A stretch of 64,000 nucleotides of DNA from Chloroflexota bacterium (GTDB taxonomy: Bacteria; Chloroflexota; Anaerolineae; Anaerolineales; UBA4823). The notes under the pieces are model-generated. The model made no database searches. It was given only the letters and a program-made list of their open reading frames with translations, and was not told the origin of the DNA. Below are positions 27,850 through 38,104 of the stretch, one piece after another (within the stretch, counting starts at the first letter, position 1; the number at the start of each line of letters is the position of its first letter). The stretch spans positions 238,770 through 302,769 of the forward strand of contig JAKOUW010000202.1 in the NCBI GenBank assembly GCA_029782365.1, read 5' to 3'. The translations under genes and the position numbers were made by a program.

Positions 27850-28854
27850 TCAATCCGCCTGGGTAGTTTTAATACGGGGGTCAATGACGCCGTACAGGAT
27901 TTCGATGAGAAAGTTAGCGATCAGGACCATGGAGGTGATGATCAGGGAAGCGGCTGAGATCAGGGGATAATCTTGCCCTGTGACGCCGTTCAAAAGCGTG
28001 TAACCGAGCCCCGGGTAACTGAAGATGATTTCCGCCACCAGCGCGCCGCCGACCATCGTGCCGATCGACAGCGCCAGCCCGGTGATCTGCGGCAGCATGG
28101 CATTGCGAAAGACGTAGCCGATGATTTTTTGATCCTTGATCCCCATAAAACGACTGAACTTCACATAGTCGGCGTTGAGCTCGTAAATCGACATCGAGCG
28201 CATACCGATCGCCTGGCCGCCAATGGCGATCAACACGATCGACCAGAACGGAAGCTGGTAATGGACGAACACCGACCAGATAAAATCCCAACTTAAATTG
28301 GGAATCATATCAAAACCGTACCCGCCGGAGGTGGGGAATAATTTCAAACCAACCCCAAAAATGACCATCAATATAACCGCCATACCGAACGGCGGGAAAT
28401 TGCTGACAAAAATGCTGATTGGCATGAGCAGCTTATCGAAACCTCCTTTCAGATACGCCGCCAATGCGCCCAGCGTATTGCCGATCAACCAGCCAACAAT
28501 GATCGCCGGGAACTGCAAAGCGATCGTCCAAATCACCGACGAGCGGATCACATCCGCCACCGTCCTGGGATATTGGCTGAAAGAGAAACCGAAATCGCCT
28601 CGCAGCACATTCCCCACGTAAATGAAGAACTGCTGGAACATGGGCTTGTTGGTGCCAAACAAGTCGGCGTACTGCTGGTAAATTGCCTGGACGCCCGAGG
28701 TGTTGCTCATACCCTGGGCAAGCCTCGATACGATCCCTGATACTGGGTCGCCGGGCATTAAGCGGGGCAAGATGAAATTCAGCAGGAAGGCGAATACGAA
28801 CGTGACTACTAACCATAACACCTTGTTCAGAAAGTACTTTCGATAGCCTTTCAA
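27850..28854 (-). CDS. ABC transporter permease (OppB/DppB type)
   Basis: 334 residues, six helices. It has the DppB-type N-terminus ([10 protein letters not shown]) and the EAA-like cytoplasmic loop ([20 protein letters not shown]) that docks with the ATPase. The stop codon lies just ahead of the next permease gene. Upstream, a 14-bp hairpin separates it from the highly expressed binding-protein gene. Together they make a classic five-gene nickel/peptide/opine-type importer whose real ligand may be an oligosaccharide. Confidence 0.93.
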   Translation of the reverse strand: MKGYRKYFLNKVLWLVVTFVFAFLLNFILPRLMPGDPVSGIVSRLAQGMSNTSGVQAIYQQYADLFGTNKPMFQQFFIYVGNVLRGDFGFSFSQYPRTVADVIRSSVIWTIALQFPAIIVGWLIGNTLGALAAYLKGGFDKLLMPISIFVSNFPPFGMAVILMVIFGVGLKLFPTSGGYGFDMIPNLSWDFIWSVFVHYQLPFWSIVLIAIGGQAIGMRSMSIYELNADYVKFSRFMGIKDQKIIGYVFRNAMLPQITGLALSIGTMVGGALVAEIIFSYPGLGYTLLNGVTGQDYPLISAASLIITSMVLIANFLIEILYGVIDPRIKTTQAD

Positions 28855-28880
28855 GCAGCACCTCCAGTAAGTTATAAATT

Positions 28881-28915
28881 AACAGCCATGTTCCGGTTAG
28901 TGGAACATGGCTGTT
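28881..28915 (-). terminator. Intercistronic hairpin after the binding-protein gene
   Basis: A perfect 14-bp stem (AACAGCCATGTTCC and its inverse) with a 7-base loop, without a T-tract. In ABC operons a stem here usually protects the upstream binding-protein mRNA or partly terminates, giving more binding protein than permease. Confidence 0.65.
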
Positions 28916-28932
28916 ATTATACTCGTTACGGT

Positions 28933-30804
<1,872 letters not shown>

Positions 30805-30907
30805 TGTGAATTTCTCCTCATGGATTTTTGGAAATTAAGAATTCAACGCGTAGGTGGGGTGAAATTATTATTCTTCCGGATCACATCCTCCTTTCTGTTA
30901 AGGGTGG

Positions 30908-31933
30908 TTAATCAGGTTGGCATCCACATGATTGTCGAATGACAATTTCGGTTGGCAGCAGGGTCAGGGGATCAGCCTGCCCGCGGCGGATGAGGTTGAC
31001 CAATTGCGTCGCGGCCACGCGCCCGACATCCTCGGTAGGCGCGCGCACGGTGGTCAGCGAAGGGATCAGATAACGGGCGAGACGATTCAAGTCATCGAAA
31101 CCGACGACCGCCACGTCTTCAGGCACGCGCCTGCCGGTTTCTCGCAGGGCGCCCAGCACGCCGACGGCGGCTTCATCATCGCCGGCGAATACGGCATCGA
31201 ATTCTACGCCCGCCATGATCAGCTCTAAGATGGTGGTGTAAGCCACTTCGCGCTTGAACTCGCCGGGCAGGATGAGCTCCGGGTAACAGGGAATGCCGTG
31301 CGCTTCGAGCGAGGCGACATAGCCCAGCTCGCGCCAGCAGGAGTCTTCGTGGTGATCGGGGCCGCGCAGGAAGACGATCTTATGGCGCTGGTGGCGTTCG
31401 ATGAGGTGATCGACAATTCGCCTGGTGGCAGCCTTGTTTTCGACGGTCACCGAAGGAATGCTGAACGCGGCAGGTGAGGAGCGGTGGATCAAAACCATCG
31501 GAAAACGAATGGCATGCAGTTGGGCAATCTCCTCATCCTTGAGGCTGTCCACGAATACCAGCAGGCCGTCGGTGTTTTGCGGGCCGAGTGCCGGGGCAAC
31601 TTTACCATAGGCCACCGGGTGGCGCGAGGCAATCAACAGATTTAACCCGGCCTCCGCGGTGACATCTTCAATGCCGTGCAGGAGCGGGGCGAAAAAATCG
31701 CCGTAGATATCGTAGGTGATCAACAGGCCGACCGTGTTGGTTTTCAGGGTCGCCAGGTTGCGGGCAGTGGCATGCGGGACATACTTCAGCATGCTCATCA
31801 CCTCATCCAGGCGCGCCGTCACTTCGGCTGAGACGCCAGCGGTCTGGTTGATATACCGGCTGACGGTGGCTACGGACACTCCTGCTTGTTTGGCTACGTC
31901 GCGTATCGTAACAGAAGAAGATCTGCGTGTCAT
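30908..31933 (-). CDS. LacI-family transcriptional repressor
   Basis: 341 residues. The LacI helix-turn-helix is complete (VTIRDVAKQAGVSVATVSRY, residues 8-27), with the hinge helix HATARNLATLKT, and a periplasmic-binding-protein-like sensor domain follows. It lies upstream of the ABC operon on the same strand and divergent from the MFS gene; a perfect TGTAACC-GGTTACA operator sits between the two start regions, so autoregulation is likely. LacI regulators next to sugar importers usually sense the imported sugar or its phosphate, supporting a carbohydrate role for the transporter. Confidence 0.93.
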   Translation of the reverse strand: MTRRSSSVTIRDVAKQAGVSVATVSRYINQTAGVSAEVTARLDEVMSMLKYVPHATARNLATLKTNTVGLLITYDIYGDFFAPLLHGIEDVTAEAGLNLLIASRHPVAYGKVAPALGPQNTDGLLVFVDSLKDEEIAQLHAIRFPMVLIHRSSPAAFSIPSVTVENKAATRRIVDHLIERHQRHKIVFLRGPDHHEDSCWRELGYVASLEAHGIPCYPELILPGEFKREVAYTTILELIMAGVEFDAVFAGDDEAAVGVLGALRETGRRVPEDVAVVGFDDLNRLARYLIPSLTTVRAPTEDVGRVAATQLVNLIRRGQADPLTLLPTEIVIRQSCGCQPD

Positions 31934-31968
31934 TGGGGGAGCCTTGGGATCTTGAATGAAAATGTTAC

Positions 31969-31982
31969 TGTAACCGGTTACA
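31969..31982. promoter_or_regulatory. LacI-type operator TGTAACCGGTTACA
   Basis: A perfect 14-bp palindrome with the central CCGG typical of LacI-family sites, in the divergent region between the lacI-type gene and the MFS gene. It could serve either promoter. Confidence 0.75.
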
Positions 31983-32064
31983 TAATAGCACGTTCTGCAA
32001 GGGAAGTCAATACCTTTTTCAGCAAATGCAGGAAATCGTGGTACACTCCGCCGTCAAGAGGTTT

Positions 32065-33225
32065 ATGGATAAGACGAACACCCCCCAATTTTTCGGCATT
32101 CCGGCAAACCTGGCAGTGATGGCGTCTGCTGTGTTCATCTGGGGCCTGGGAGAAGGGTTGTTCATCTTCTTCCTGCCGCTCGCCCTGCAGCATTGGCAGG
32201 CCGACACCGTGCAGACCGGCGCGGTGCTCAGCATGATCGGTGTGATGATGGCGCTCGTGCAGGCGCCTGCCGGTTACCTGGCCGACCGCCTGGGGACGCG
32301 CCCGTTGATCCTCGCCGCCCAGGTGCTGGGGGTCGGGGCGGCGGCGGTCATGTCGGCGGCCAACAGCCTGGCGCTCTTCGTGGCCGGCCTGCTGGCCTAC
32401 AGCCTGACTTCCTTGATCAGCGCGCCGCTCAACAGCTACCTCACCAGCCAGCGCGGCGGCTGGAGCGTGCAGCGCGCCGTGACCTTCGTCTCCGCTTCCA
32501 TGGTGGCCGGCGAAATCGTGGGGCCGGTGCTGGGCGGCTGGATCGCCGGCGCGGCCGGGATGAATGTGCTCTTCCGCTGTTCCACGGTTCTCTTCCTGCT
32601 CTCCACCCTGGTCACCGGCCTGGCAGGCAGGGCGCCCGCGCCGGCGCAGCACGAACGAAGCGCCTTGCAGGCCGGCCCGCTGGCAAACCGGCGTTTCCTG
32701 GGTTTCGTGGCGCTCATCTCCCTGGCCACCTTCTGCCTCAGCGCGCCGCAGCAGTTCACCTCTCTCTATCTGCAAAATGTCCACCACCTGGCGATCGAGC
32801 AAATTGGTGTGCTGGGCGCGGCGGCCAGCCTGGGCTCGACGGTGATCATGTACGCGCTCGGCGGCCTGGGCGCGCCGGCTGGCCTGCTGGCCGGGCAGGC
32901 GCTGGTGGCCGGCTATGCGCTGGCGCTGTGGCGCGGGCAGAGCCTGCCGGTATTTTTGGGCGGCAATTTTCTGCTCGGCGGCTACCGCCTGTACCGCGGC
33001 ATGGCGCTGGCCTATGGGCGCTCGCTGGTCAGGGATAACGAAGTCGGCTTTGCCTACGGCCTGGTCGAGACGGGCAGTGCCCTGGCCGTCATCCTGGCGC
33101 CGCTGGCCGCCGGCGCCCTCTACAATTACCAGCCGGCGTCCGTGTATGTCGCCAGCCTGTGCGCCCTGGCTGTCACCGCCGCCCTGCACCTGGCCTTCCT
33201 GCGCCCGCCGGCCGCGCCATCCTGA
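32065..33225 (+). CDS. Major facilitator superfamily transporter
   Basis: 386 residues from the ATG at 32065 (AGAGG three bases upstream); the frame opens at 32026. About 11-12 hydrophobic helices are seen, with the MFS loop 2-3 motif as GYLADRLGTRPLI and a polar central loop (residues ~180-195). The family covers export or import of small solutes. It is divergent from the LacI regulator with one operator between, so it may belong to the same regulon. The opposite strand of this GC-rich gene also has a long open frame, which is an artefact. Confidence 0.85.
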   Translation: MDKTNTPQFFGIPANLAVMASAVFIWGLGEGLFIFFLPLALQHWQADTVQTGAVLSMIGVMMALVQAPAGYLADRLGTRPLILAAQVLGVGAAAVMSAANSLALFVAGLLAYSLTSLISAPLNSYLTSQRGGWSVQRAVTFVSASMVAGEIVGPVLGGWIAGAAGMNVLFRCSTVLFLLSTLVTGLAGRAPAPAQHERSALQAGPLANRRFLGFVALISLATFCLSAPQQFTSLYLQNVHHLAIEQIGVLGAAASLGSTVIMYALGGLGAPAGLLAGQALVAGYALALWRGQSLPVFLGGNFLLGGYRLYRGMALAYGRSLVRDNEVGFAYGLVETGSALAVILAPLAAGALYNYQPASVYVASLCALAVTAALHLAFLRPPAAPS

Positions 33226-33257
33226 TCGAATGGCGTGGGGGCAGGCCAGTGCGAACC

Positions 33258-34289
33258 CTAAGCCAACGAACCCAACTGATCCGCCAGCCGCAGCGCTTCG
33301 TCTTTGCTTTGGGCAGTCACGTCCACCACCAGGTGCACATCTTTTGGCAGCTCCGCCAGCCAATCCAGCGGCGGCCGCGGCTCGAGCGACTGATCGTAGT
33401 GCCACTGGCAGGTGAACCTGGCAAAGTACGGGTAAGCATCGATCAGCGCCCTGCCCGGCTGGTTGAGGTTGAGCAGGCGCAGGTTGGGGATTTGCTTGAA
33501 GTGCGCCCACTGGTGGCGGGCGTTGGCGCAGCAGTGCATGCCCAGGCCGCCGTAGCGCAGGGAGAACGCCTGCAGCTCGGGTAAAAAGTACTGCTGGAAG
33601 AGCTTGCCGCTCACCACGCCGATCTCGTCGACAGAGAGCGTCACCCCCTGCGGCATATAATACTCCGGGTAATGGGCGATGCACTGGCGGCCGTAGCGGC
33701 AGAACCACTCGTCCAGGAAAGCGAACTGCAGAGCCTTGACTTTCTCCACCAATTCAAAAACGGCGGGCGGATCGGTCAGCAGGGCAGCGTAAAAATCGCT
33801 CTTTTCCCAGATCAGCGCCGCTACATCCATCGGGCTTTGCAGATCCACCAGGCGGAAGAGCGCCTGCGGCCCGGCGCGGCGCGCCAGCTCATCCGCCAGC
33901 TCGAAGACCAGCGCCAGCGGCGGCGCGTCCAGCGTGGGCACGGCCAGGCGGCCGGCTTCGGCCGCGCTGCGCACACACGGCAGGGCAAAGGGGTTGTTAT
34001 CCGGCGGGCGGTGCACCGGGCAGCCGAAAGCCTCGGCAAAGATCTCCGTGCCGGTCAGCAGATCCAGGCAGGGCAGGGTATCGTCTGCCAGCCAATCCAT
34101 ACGCTCAGTGAAATACAGGTAGTTCAGCCAGATCCACTCCAGGCGCTGCGCTTTCAGCTCCGGGTTGGGCAGGGGGCGGGGCGGCAGGCCGGGGGCGTAG
34201 CGGATCAAGTAGACCAGGCGCTGGGGGCTGTCGAGGTCATAGAAATCCAGCCAACGCTGTTGGATGATCGAGATCGGGCGGGAAGCCAT
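33258..34289 (-). CDS. Uroporphyrinogen decarboxylase (URO-D) family protein
   Basis: 343 residues. The overall pattern DLQSPMDVAALIW followed by LLTDPPAVFELVEKV and the later LSVDEIGVVSGKLFQQYFLPELQAF match the URO-D superfamily. The N-terminal catalytic motif of true HemE is absent, so it is more likely one of the many URO-D homologues acting as corrinoid methyltransferases or of unknown function. HCCANARHQW near residue 250 resembles the metal site of methyltransferase-type members. No neighbouring corrinoid protein is present. A lone gene convergent with the MFS gene. Confidence 0.8.
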   Translation of the reverse strand: MASRPISIIQQRWLDFYDLDSPQRLVYLIRYAPGLPPRPLPNPELKAQRLEWIWLNYLYFTERMDWLADDTLPCLDLLTGTEIFAEAFGCPVHRPPDNNPFALPCVRSAAEAGRLAVPTLDAPPLALVFELADELARRAGPQALFRLVDLQSPMDVAALIWEKSDFYAALLTDPPAVFELVEKVKALQFAFLDEWFCRYGRQCIAHYPEYYMPQGVTLSVDEIGVVSGKLFQQYFLPELQAFSLRYGGLGMHCCANARHQWAHFKQIPNLRLLNLNQPGRALIDAYPYFARFTCQWHYDQSLEPRPPLDWLAELPKDVHLVVDVTAQSKDEALRLADQLGSLA

Positions 34290-34324
34290 GTTTGTTTTCC
34301 ACCTGCACCAGGGAACGCCCGGCG

Positions 34325-35260
34325 CTATTTCCGGTAAGCCACGTAGATATCGGCCTCGATGATTTTATCGCCAGATAGGTAATGGTGCACGAAATACAGG
34401 TTGCCCTGCGCGTCGACCGAAGGCTCGCCGGCCAGCGAGGCGACGATCTGGGCGGGCGCCTGCCATGCGCCGTTCACATTTTGAGAGCGCCAGATGCCGT
34501 AACTGCGGGTGAACCACAATTCGTTGCCATCCGGGCTGAGAGCGGGCCAGCCCTCGCCGGCGGGCGTATTGACTGCCGCCACGTTGACCGGCTCTTGCCA
34601 GGCGCCATCCTGGCGCTGGGAAAACCAGATATCCAGCCCGCCCTTCCCGCCTGGGCGCTGCGAGTGGAAATACACGCCGTCCCCATCGGCGGTGAAATGC
34701 AGCTCTCCGACCTGGTAGGCCGGGTCGAAATCGGCCAGCTTCCAAGCTTGCCATTTCCCCTGCCGGTCGGCGGCGGTGAACCAATGAATGCCGTTGAAGC
34801 CGCTGCGGAGGCTGCAGAACCACATCGTCTCGCCGGAGACGAACTCGCAGCCGTCCAGGGCCTGCTGGCCGGCGTCCTGCAACAAAACCCGCTGCGGCTG
34901 GCCCCATGCGCCGCCCTCCCAGCGGGCAGCGTAAATCCCCGTCACCCCGTCCAAAAGTTGTTTCTCTGGCGGGATGTTTAAATCGGGGGTAAAGAAGAAA
35001 TACAGCGTGCCGCCATCCGGCGTGATGAACGGCGAATCCTCGGCCCCGGCGGTGTTGAGGCGGCCGGGGACGGGCTGCGGGCTTTCAAATTCGCCGGAGA
35101 GCAGCACCGGCGGGTGCGCGTCGTTCTCCGGCGCAAACTTGGGCGCGCTGGCCGGAATCATCGTCTCGCGCTGCGGCGCCGGGGCGGCCGCGGGTGCGCT
35201 GCAGGCCAGCAGCCCCAGGGCGCAGGCCCAGGCGAGAACGAGAGGCAGACGGATGGGCAT
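34325..35260 (-). CDS. PD40-repeat (TolB-like) lipoprotein
   Basis: 311 residues from the ATG at 35260 (the frame opens five codons earlier). A signal peptide ends in a lipobox LLAC, followed by an Ala/Pro-rich tether. The body has repeated blades with ITPDGGTLYF, FTADGDGVYFHS and LSPDGNELWFT, the PD40/WD40-like beta-propeller signature. It is expected on the outer face of the membrane. This gene lies just outside the RHS array, and its GC-rich composition matches the core genome rather than the array lipoproteins, although the fold is similar to several of them. Confidence 0.83.
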   Translation of the reverse strand: MPIRLPLVLAWACALGLLACSAPAAAPAPQRETMIPASAPKFAPENDAHPPVLLSGEFESPQPVPGRLNTAGAEDSPFITPDGGTLYFFFTPDLNIPPEKQLLDGVTGIYAARWEGGAWGQPQRVLLQDAGQQALDGCEFVSGETMWFCSLRSGFNGIHWFTAADRQGKWQAWKLADFDPAYQVGELHFTADGDGVYFHSQRPGGKGGLDIWFSQRQDGAWQEPVNVAAVNTPAGEGWPALSPDGNELWFTRSYGIWRSQNVNGAWQAPAQIVASLAGEPSVDAQGNLYFVHHYLSGDKIIEADIYVAYRK

Positions 35261-35293
35261 GTCTGTATTGTACACCTGGGTTGATCACGGGAT

Positions 35294-35348
35294 GGCTCCG
35301 GGAGCCTTCCAGGCGCTGCAGCCTGGCGGGTTGAGAGCAGATTGCTCT
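35294..35348. terminator. Cluster of small hairpins between core genome and RHS array
   Basis: Three consecutive stems: GGCTCC-G-GGAGCC, CAGGC-N6-GCCTG and AGAGCA-N3-TGCTCT, the last followed by a short T run on the plus strand. They may terminate the minus-strand array. No gene is seen in 35276-35413. Confidence 0.35.
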
Positions 35349-35413
35349 TTAGTAAATGCCATTTAGGCGTGCGGGTTTACTAGATCGATCCTTGATATTT
35401 CCCGCTTCTTTGT

Positions 35414-36643
35414 TTAGCGTTTGGTCCGATCCGGAACTACCCAGCTTGACCAAGTCTTTCCATCAAACCGCGAAACTCCACGATCGAACGAGCCAAACCA
35501 AACACTGTCATCGGGCCCAACAATCATCGCACAAATTTTGTTATCGATCAATCCATCATCACTGGTAAAATGTCTCCATCCTCCACTGTTATAACGGTAA
35601 ACTCCTATTCCGTATTCACTGGGCAATTCCCCAGGAACACCACATGGATCGAATGAGCTATTGCCATACATCGAAAAGCCAAACCAGGCGGTATCTTCCC
35701 GTTGGAAGGTCATGGCGACAATCGTGCTGTGGGGATTTTTCTCCCAAATTGGATGGATCGTCTGCCATTGATGATCCTGATATCGAAAAACTTCAGTATG
35801 TGTTGTTACCCAGACTGAGCCACTTGAAGAAATCGCCAAATCAGTCAATGCCGGATTATTCGCAAAGCCATCTAACTGAATGGAAGGGCTCCACTCCTTT
35901 TTGTGCTCATTATAGTAAGTAAGCTCCCCAACCCTATCTGGAAAGTCCGAGGACCAAATTGCCCAAATCACGCCGTCCGGCGTTACTGCAATGCGATCAG
36001 CACCTACCCCATTTTCGGGTATCCATTGACCATTGCTAAACCGCCCGAAGTATCCGCGAGAACCATCAGGTGGATAACGTGACGTATCAACCCACAGCCG
36101 GTCGTCTGCCGTTCTTACCAGGCTGGCAATATAATCGCTTGGCAGGCCAGTTTGCTTGGTGAAGCGCTGCCAGCTTACCCCATTGAAACGCGCGATTCCT
36201 CCCCCTAATGTGCCAAACCAGTATGCCCCATCCGCAGTTTGAGCCATCGTTACCACGTAATTGTTCCCTAATCCATCTTTCGCCGTATAGATGGTTGAAC
36301 CTCCAGTTTTCAGATTCCAATGCACTGCGCCCCCCATTCCGCCTGTCCACAGATCACCGTTTCGATCGATTAACATTGTCCGGATTTGATTGGGATTGGT
36401 GTACTCTGCCAATGCTGGATCTTCCGTTGGTGAAGGAGGTGACCAGGTTGGGTAAAGCGTTTTCGTTGGTCGAGGAGTAAGTGTCAAAGTTGGTCGGGTG
36501 AGGGTCGGCAAAGCCGTATTCGTACGTATTGGTGTTAATGTTATCGAATTCGGTTCCGCCGTTTCAAATACGGCGGAAGGTTGGATTATTGAACTGGCAG
36601 TACACCCGGTGCTTGAAATAAAAAAAAACATATATGAATACAC
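35414..36643 (-). CDS. Array lipoprotein 8: Reg_prop beta-propeller, signal peptide broken by frameshift
   Basis: 409 residues in the open frame from a GTG at 36643. After a Cys (STGC) come ~65 Thr/Pro-rich residues and then a propeller with two-component-regulator (Reg_prop) blades: NGDLWTGG, DGAYWFGTLGGG, DSVWFGSFDRGVSRF. It is clearly paralogous to the lipoprotein at 59355-60566. The hydrophobic signal is too short in this frame. An ATG at 36680 with GGGAG in front would give a full lipoprotein signal if the nine-T tract (36620-36628) had eight Ts. So the gene is either phase-variable, rescued by slippage, or inactive. Its RHS partner survives only as a trace upstream. Confidence 0.8.
   Translation of the reverse strand: MYSYMFFFISSTGCTASSIIQPSAVFETAEPNSITLTPIRTNTALPTLTRPTLTLTPRPTKTLYPTWSPPSPTEDPALAEYTNPNQIRTMLIDRNGDLWTGGMGGAVHWNLKTGGSTIYTAKDGLGNNYVVTMAQTADGAYWFGTLGGGIARFNGVSWQRFTKQTGLPSDYIASLVRTADDRLWVDTSRYPPDGSRGYFGRFSNGQWIPENGVGADRIAVTPDGVIWAIWSSDFPDRVGELTYYNEHKKEWSPSIQLDGFANNPALTDLAISSSGSVWVTTHTEVFRYQDHQWQTIHPIWEKNPHSTIVAMTFQREDTAWFGFSMYGNSSFDPCGVPGELPSEYGIGVYRYNSGGWRHFTSDDGLIDNKICAMIVGPDDSVWFGSFDRGVSRFDGKTWSSWVVPDRTKR
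36620..36628 (-). other. Nine-T homopolymer inside the signal-peptide region
   Basis: Nine Ts on the coding (minus) strand. Removing one T joins the start at 36680 (MVRQIFIHRLL...) to the lipobox STGC and the rest of the propeller gene in one frame. Such tracts are prone to polymerase slippage. Confidence 0.6.
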
Positions 36644-36680
36644 AATTAAGAAGTCTATGGATGAAGATTTGTCTCACCAT

Positions 36681-37054
36681 AAGGAGGCTCCCTATCGACA
36701 TGGCGCCAAAATCTGCTAAATTAGGTAGTGGTAGCATGGCTCAGGGTGTGCTTACCTGGCGTTTGACCCTAAGCCGGGTTCCTCTCTTTCCTGGGGATGA
36801 ACCCCCAAGCATACCCGATTTTGGCACAAAAATGCCGCTCTTTTTGGAGCAGCCCGCTGGGTCCTAACGGATGGCTTGTCTTTATTCCGGCCCAATCGCC
36901 CTTATTCCCGCTTTTTAATTTGTCCGCGGACATGGCTCGACAAGAAGCGCAAGGGCCGGGAGGATATGTATCCGTCCACCTTGAATTCACGCCGACCAAG
37001 TTAATGTAACTGTTAATACGTACATTTAGCCAACAAAAAGAAAGAATTCTAGAA
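36681..37054. other. Intermodule stretch with RHS-core trace
   Basis: No intact gene. On the minus strand, about 35 bases near 36978-37012 match the RHS-core segment SYINLVWMNSRW of the tips at 49703 and 53175 (here SYINLVGVNSRW), showing that an RHS tip once preceded the propeller lipoprotein. The remainder has no recognisable content. Confidence 0.5.
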
Positions 37055-38092
37055 TTATCGCCACATTTCTTGTGGAGTATTAAAACAAGCAGGTTCATTT
37101 CCTGGCAATAGCCGCCGGTGGAATTCCTCCGGGCTTATGTTTGAAGCGATATCGATTGGTTTAAGGTTATTCATCTTCAATCTTGCCAATTCTTCGAGGG
37201 ATGTTTTACTCCTTTGAGGCCGAATATAAATTCTAAGAATAGGGGCCCACACTTGATCTTGCCAAGTAGGGCAGATTTTATACATTGGAATATTTGCTTC
37301 GTTTATCCTTAGGGCAATCCCCTGATTAAAGACCATGAAACCAATATTGTCATAAAAAACATATAGTCTATATGCAAAGGCTCCCGTTTCATATGGCCCA
37401 TCAATTGCAACCCAGATGCGGGATGGTGCACCATAATTCAAGTTAATTTGTGAGGGAGAATAGCTTCTCCAGAGAGTTTGAAAATAAGTTCGGTCCAAGG
37501 AACTATCCACTGATGTGGCTTCTGCAGTTACATATATAGCTTCAACAATACCATTCTGATCTCGAAAATAAACATTGTTCTTTATTCCGTTTATATAGAT
37601 ATCCTGTGTTGTATGATAAATATAACCATCAGGTTTCGTTTCATCTCTTGGGGAAAGTCTTATATAGATCATTAATTCGCGTGCTGTATCCCATGTGCTT
37701 AAGCCAGGTGTAATTCCCCACCAACAGGGTAATGTGCAATTTGCGTCATACTTAAGGTAGTTAAGAAAATAATCTATGGCTTGGTTTTCGCTTAACGTTG
37801 GAGCTGATGTAGACGTTTGGGTTGGCGTAACAGTTGGCGAGGGCGTGATCGTAAGCACTGGAGAAATGGTTGTCGCCGGTGAATCGCTGACTGCATTAGT
37901 CGGCGTTATCGAATATTTTGAGGATGGGGTTAACATCAAGGATGATCGAAGAGTTGCCGTCAGGCGTAGAGTTGTGTCGGGGGTCAATTGCATTGTTGTA
38001 ATTGGTTGTTCCGTAGTGGAGTTTGCACAAGCAATTGCCAAAAAAAGCAAAACAGGAAATAGTAAACTCAGGCTTGGCTTTATTCTATACAT
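37055..38092 (-). CDS. Array lipoprotein 7, partner of the HELGH tip
   Basis: 345 residues. Signal peptide with lipobox AIAC (Cys22), then ~75 Thr/Pro/Ser-rich residues, then a ~240-residue domain I do not recognise, starting with ENQAIDYFLNYL and CTLPCWWGITPG. The paired Cys-Leu-Pro-Cys-Trp-Trp suggests a disulfide in an exported domain. The ATG is 12 bp after the stop of the RHS gene, the usual toxin/partner spacing in this array. Predicted to be anchored outside the membrane. An immunity function against the adjacent metallopeptidase-like tip is inferred from position only. Visibly AT-richer than the RHS core. Confidence 0.72.
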   Translation of the reverse strand: MYRIKPSLSLLFPVLLFLAIACANSTTEQPITTMQLTPDTTLRLTATLRSSLMLTPSSKYSITPTNAVSDSPATTISPVLTITPSPTVTPTQTSTSAPTLSENQAIDYFLNYLKYDANCTLPCWWGITPGLSTWDTARELMIYIRLSPRDETKPDGYIYHTTQDIYINGIKNNVYFRDQNGIVEAIYVTAEATSVDSSLDRTYFQTLWRSYSPSQINLNYGAPSRIWVAIDGPYETGAFAYRLYVFYDNIGFMVFNQGIALRINEANIPMYKICPTWQDQVWAPILRIYIRPQRSKTSLEELARLKMNNLKPIDIASNISPEEFHRRLLPGNEPACFNTPQEMWR

Positions 38093-38104
38093 AAGAAATA
38101 TACC

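Noticed and set aside
30839..30907. Short leader peptide after AGGAGG upstream of the binding-protein gene
   Set aside because: The ATG directly abuts the ribosome site and is followed by TGA; the GTG alternative gives only 13 codons with no sense pattern.
31978..33708. 576-codon open frame on the minus strand
   Set aside because: It lies opposite the MFS transporter in GC-rich DNA; Arg/Gly/Ala/Gln-rich, with no domain and no ribosome site. A mirror of the codon bias of the real gene.
36769..37098. 109-codon minus-strand ORF as a protein gene
   Set aside because: Only ~12 residues match the RHS core; the rest is not protein-like and no ribosome site is present. Treated as a relic region.
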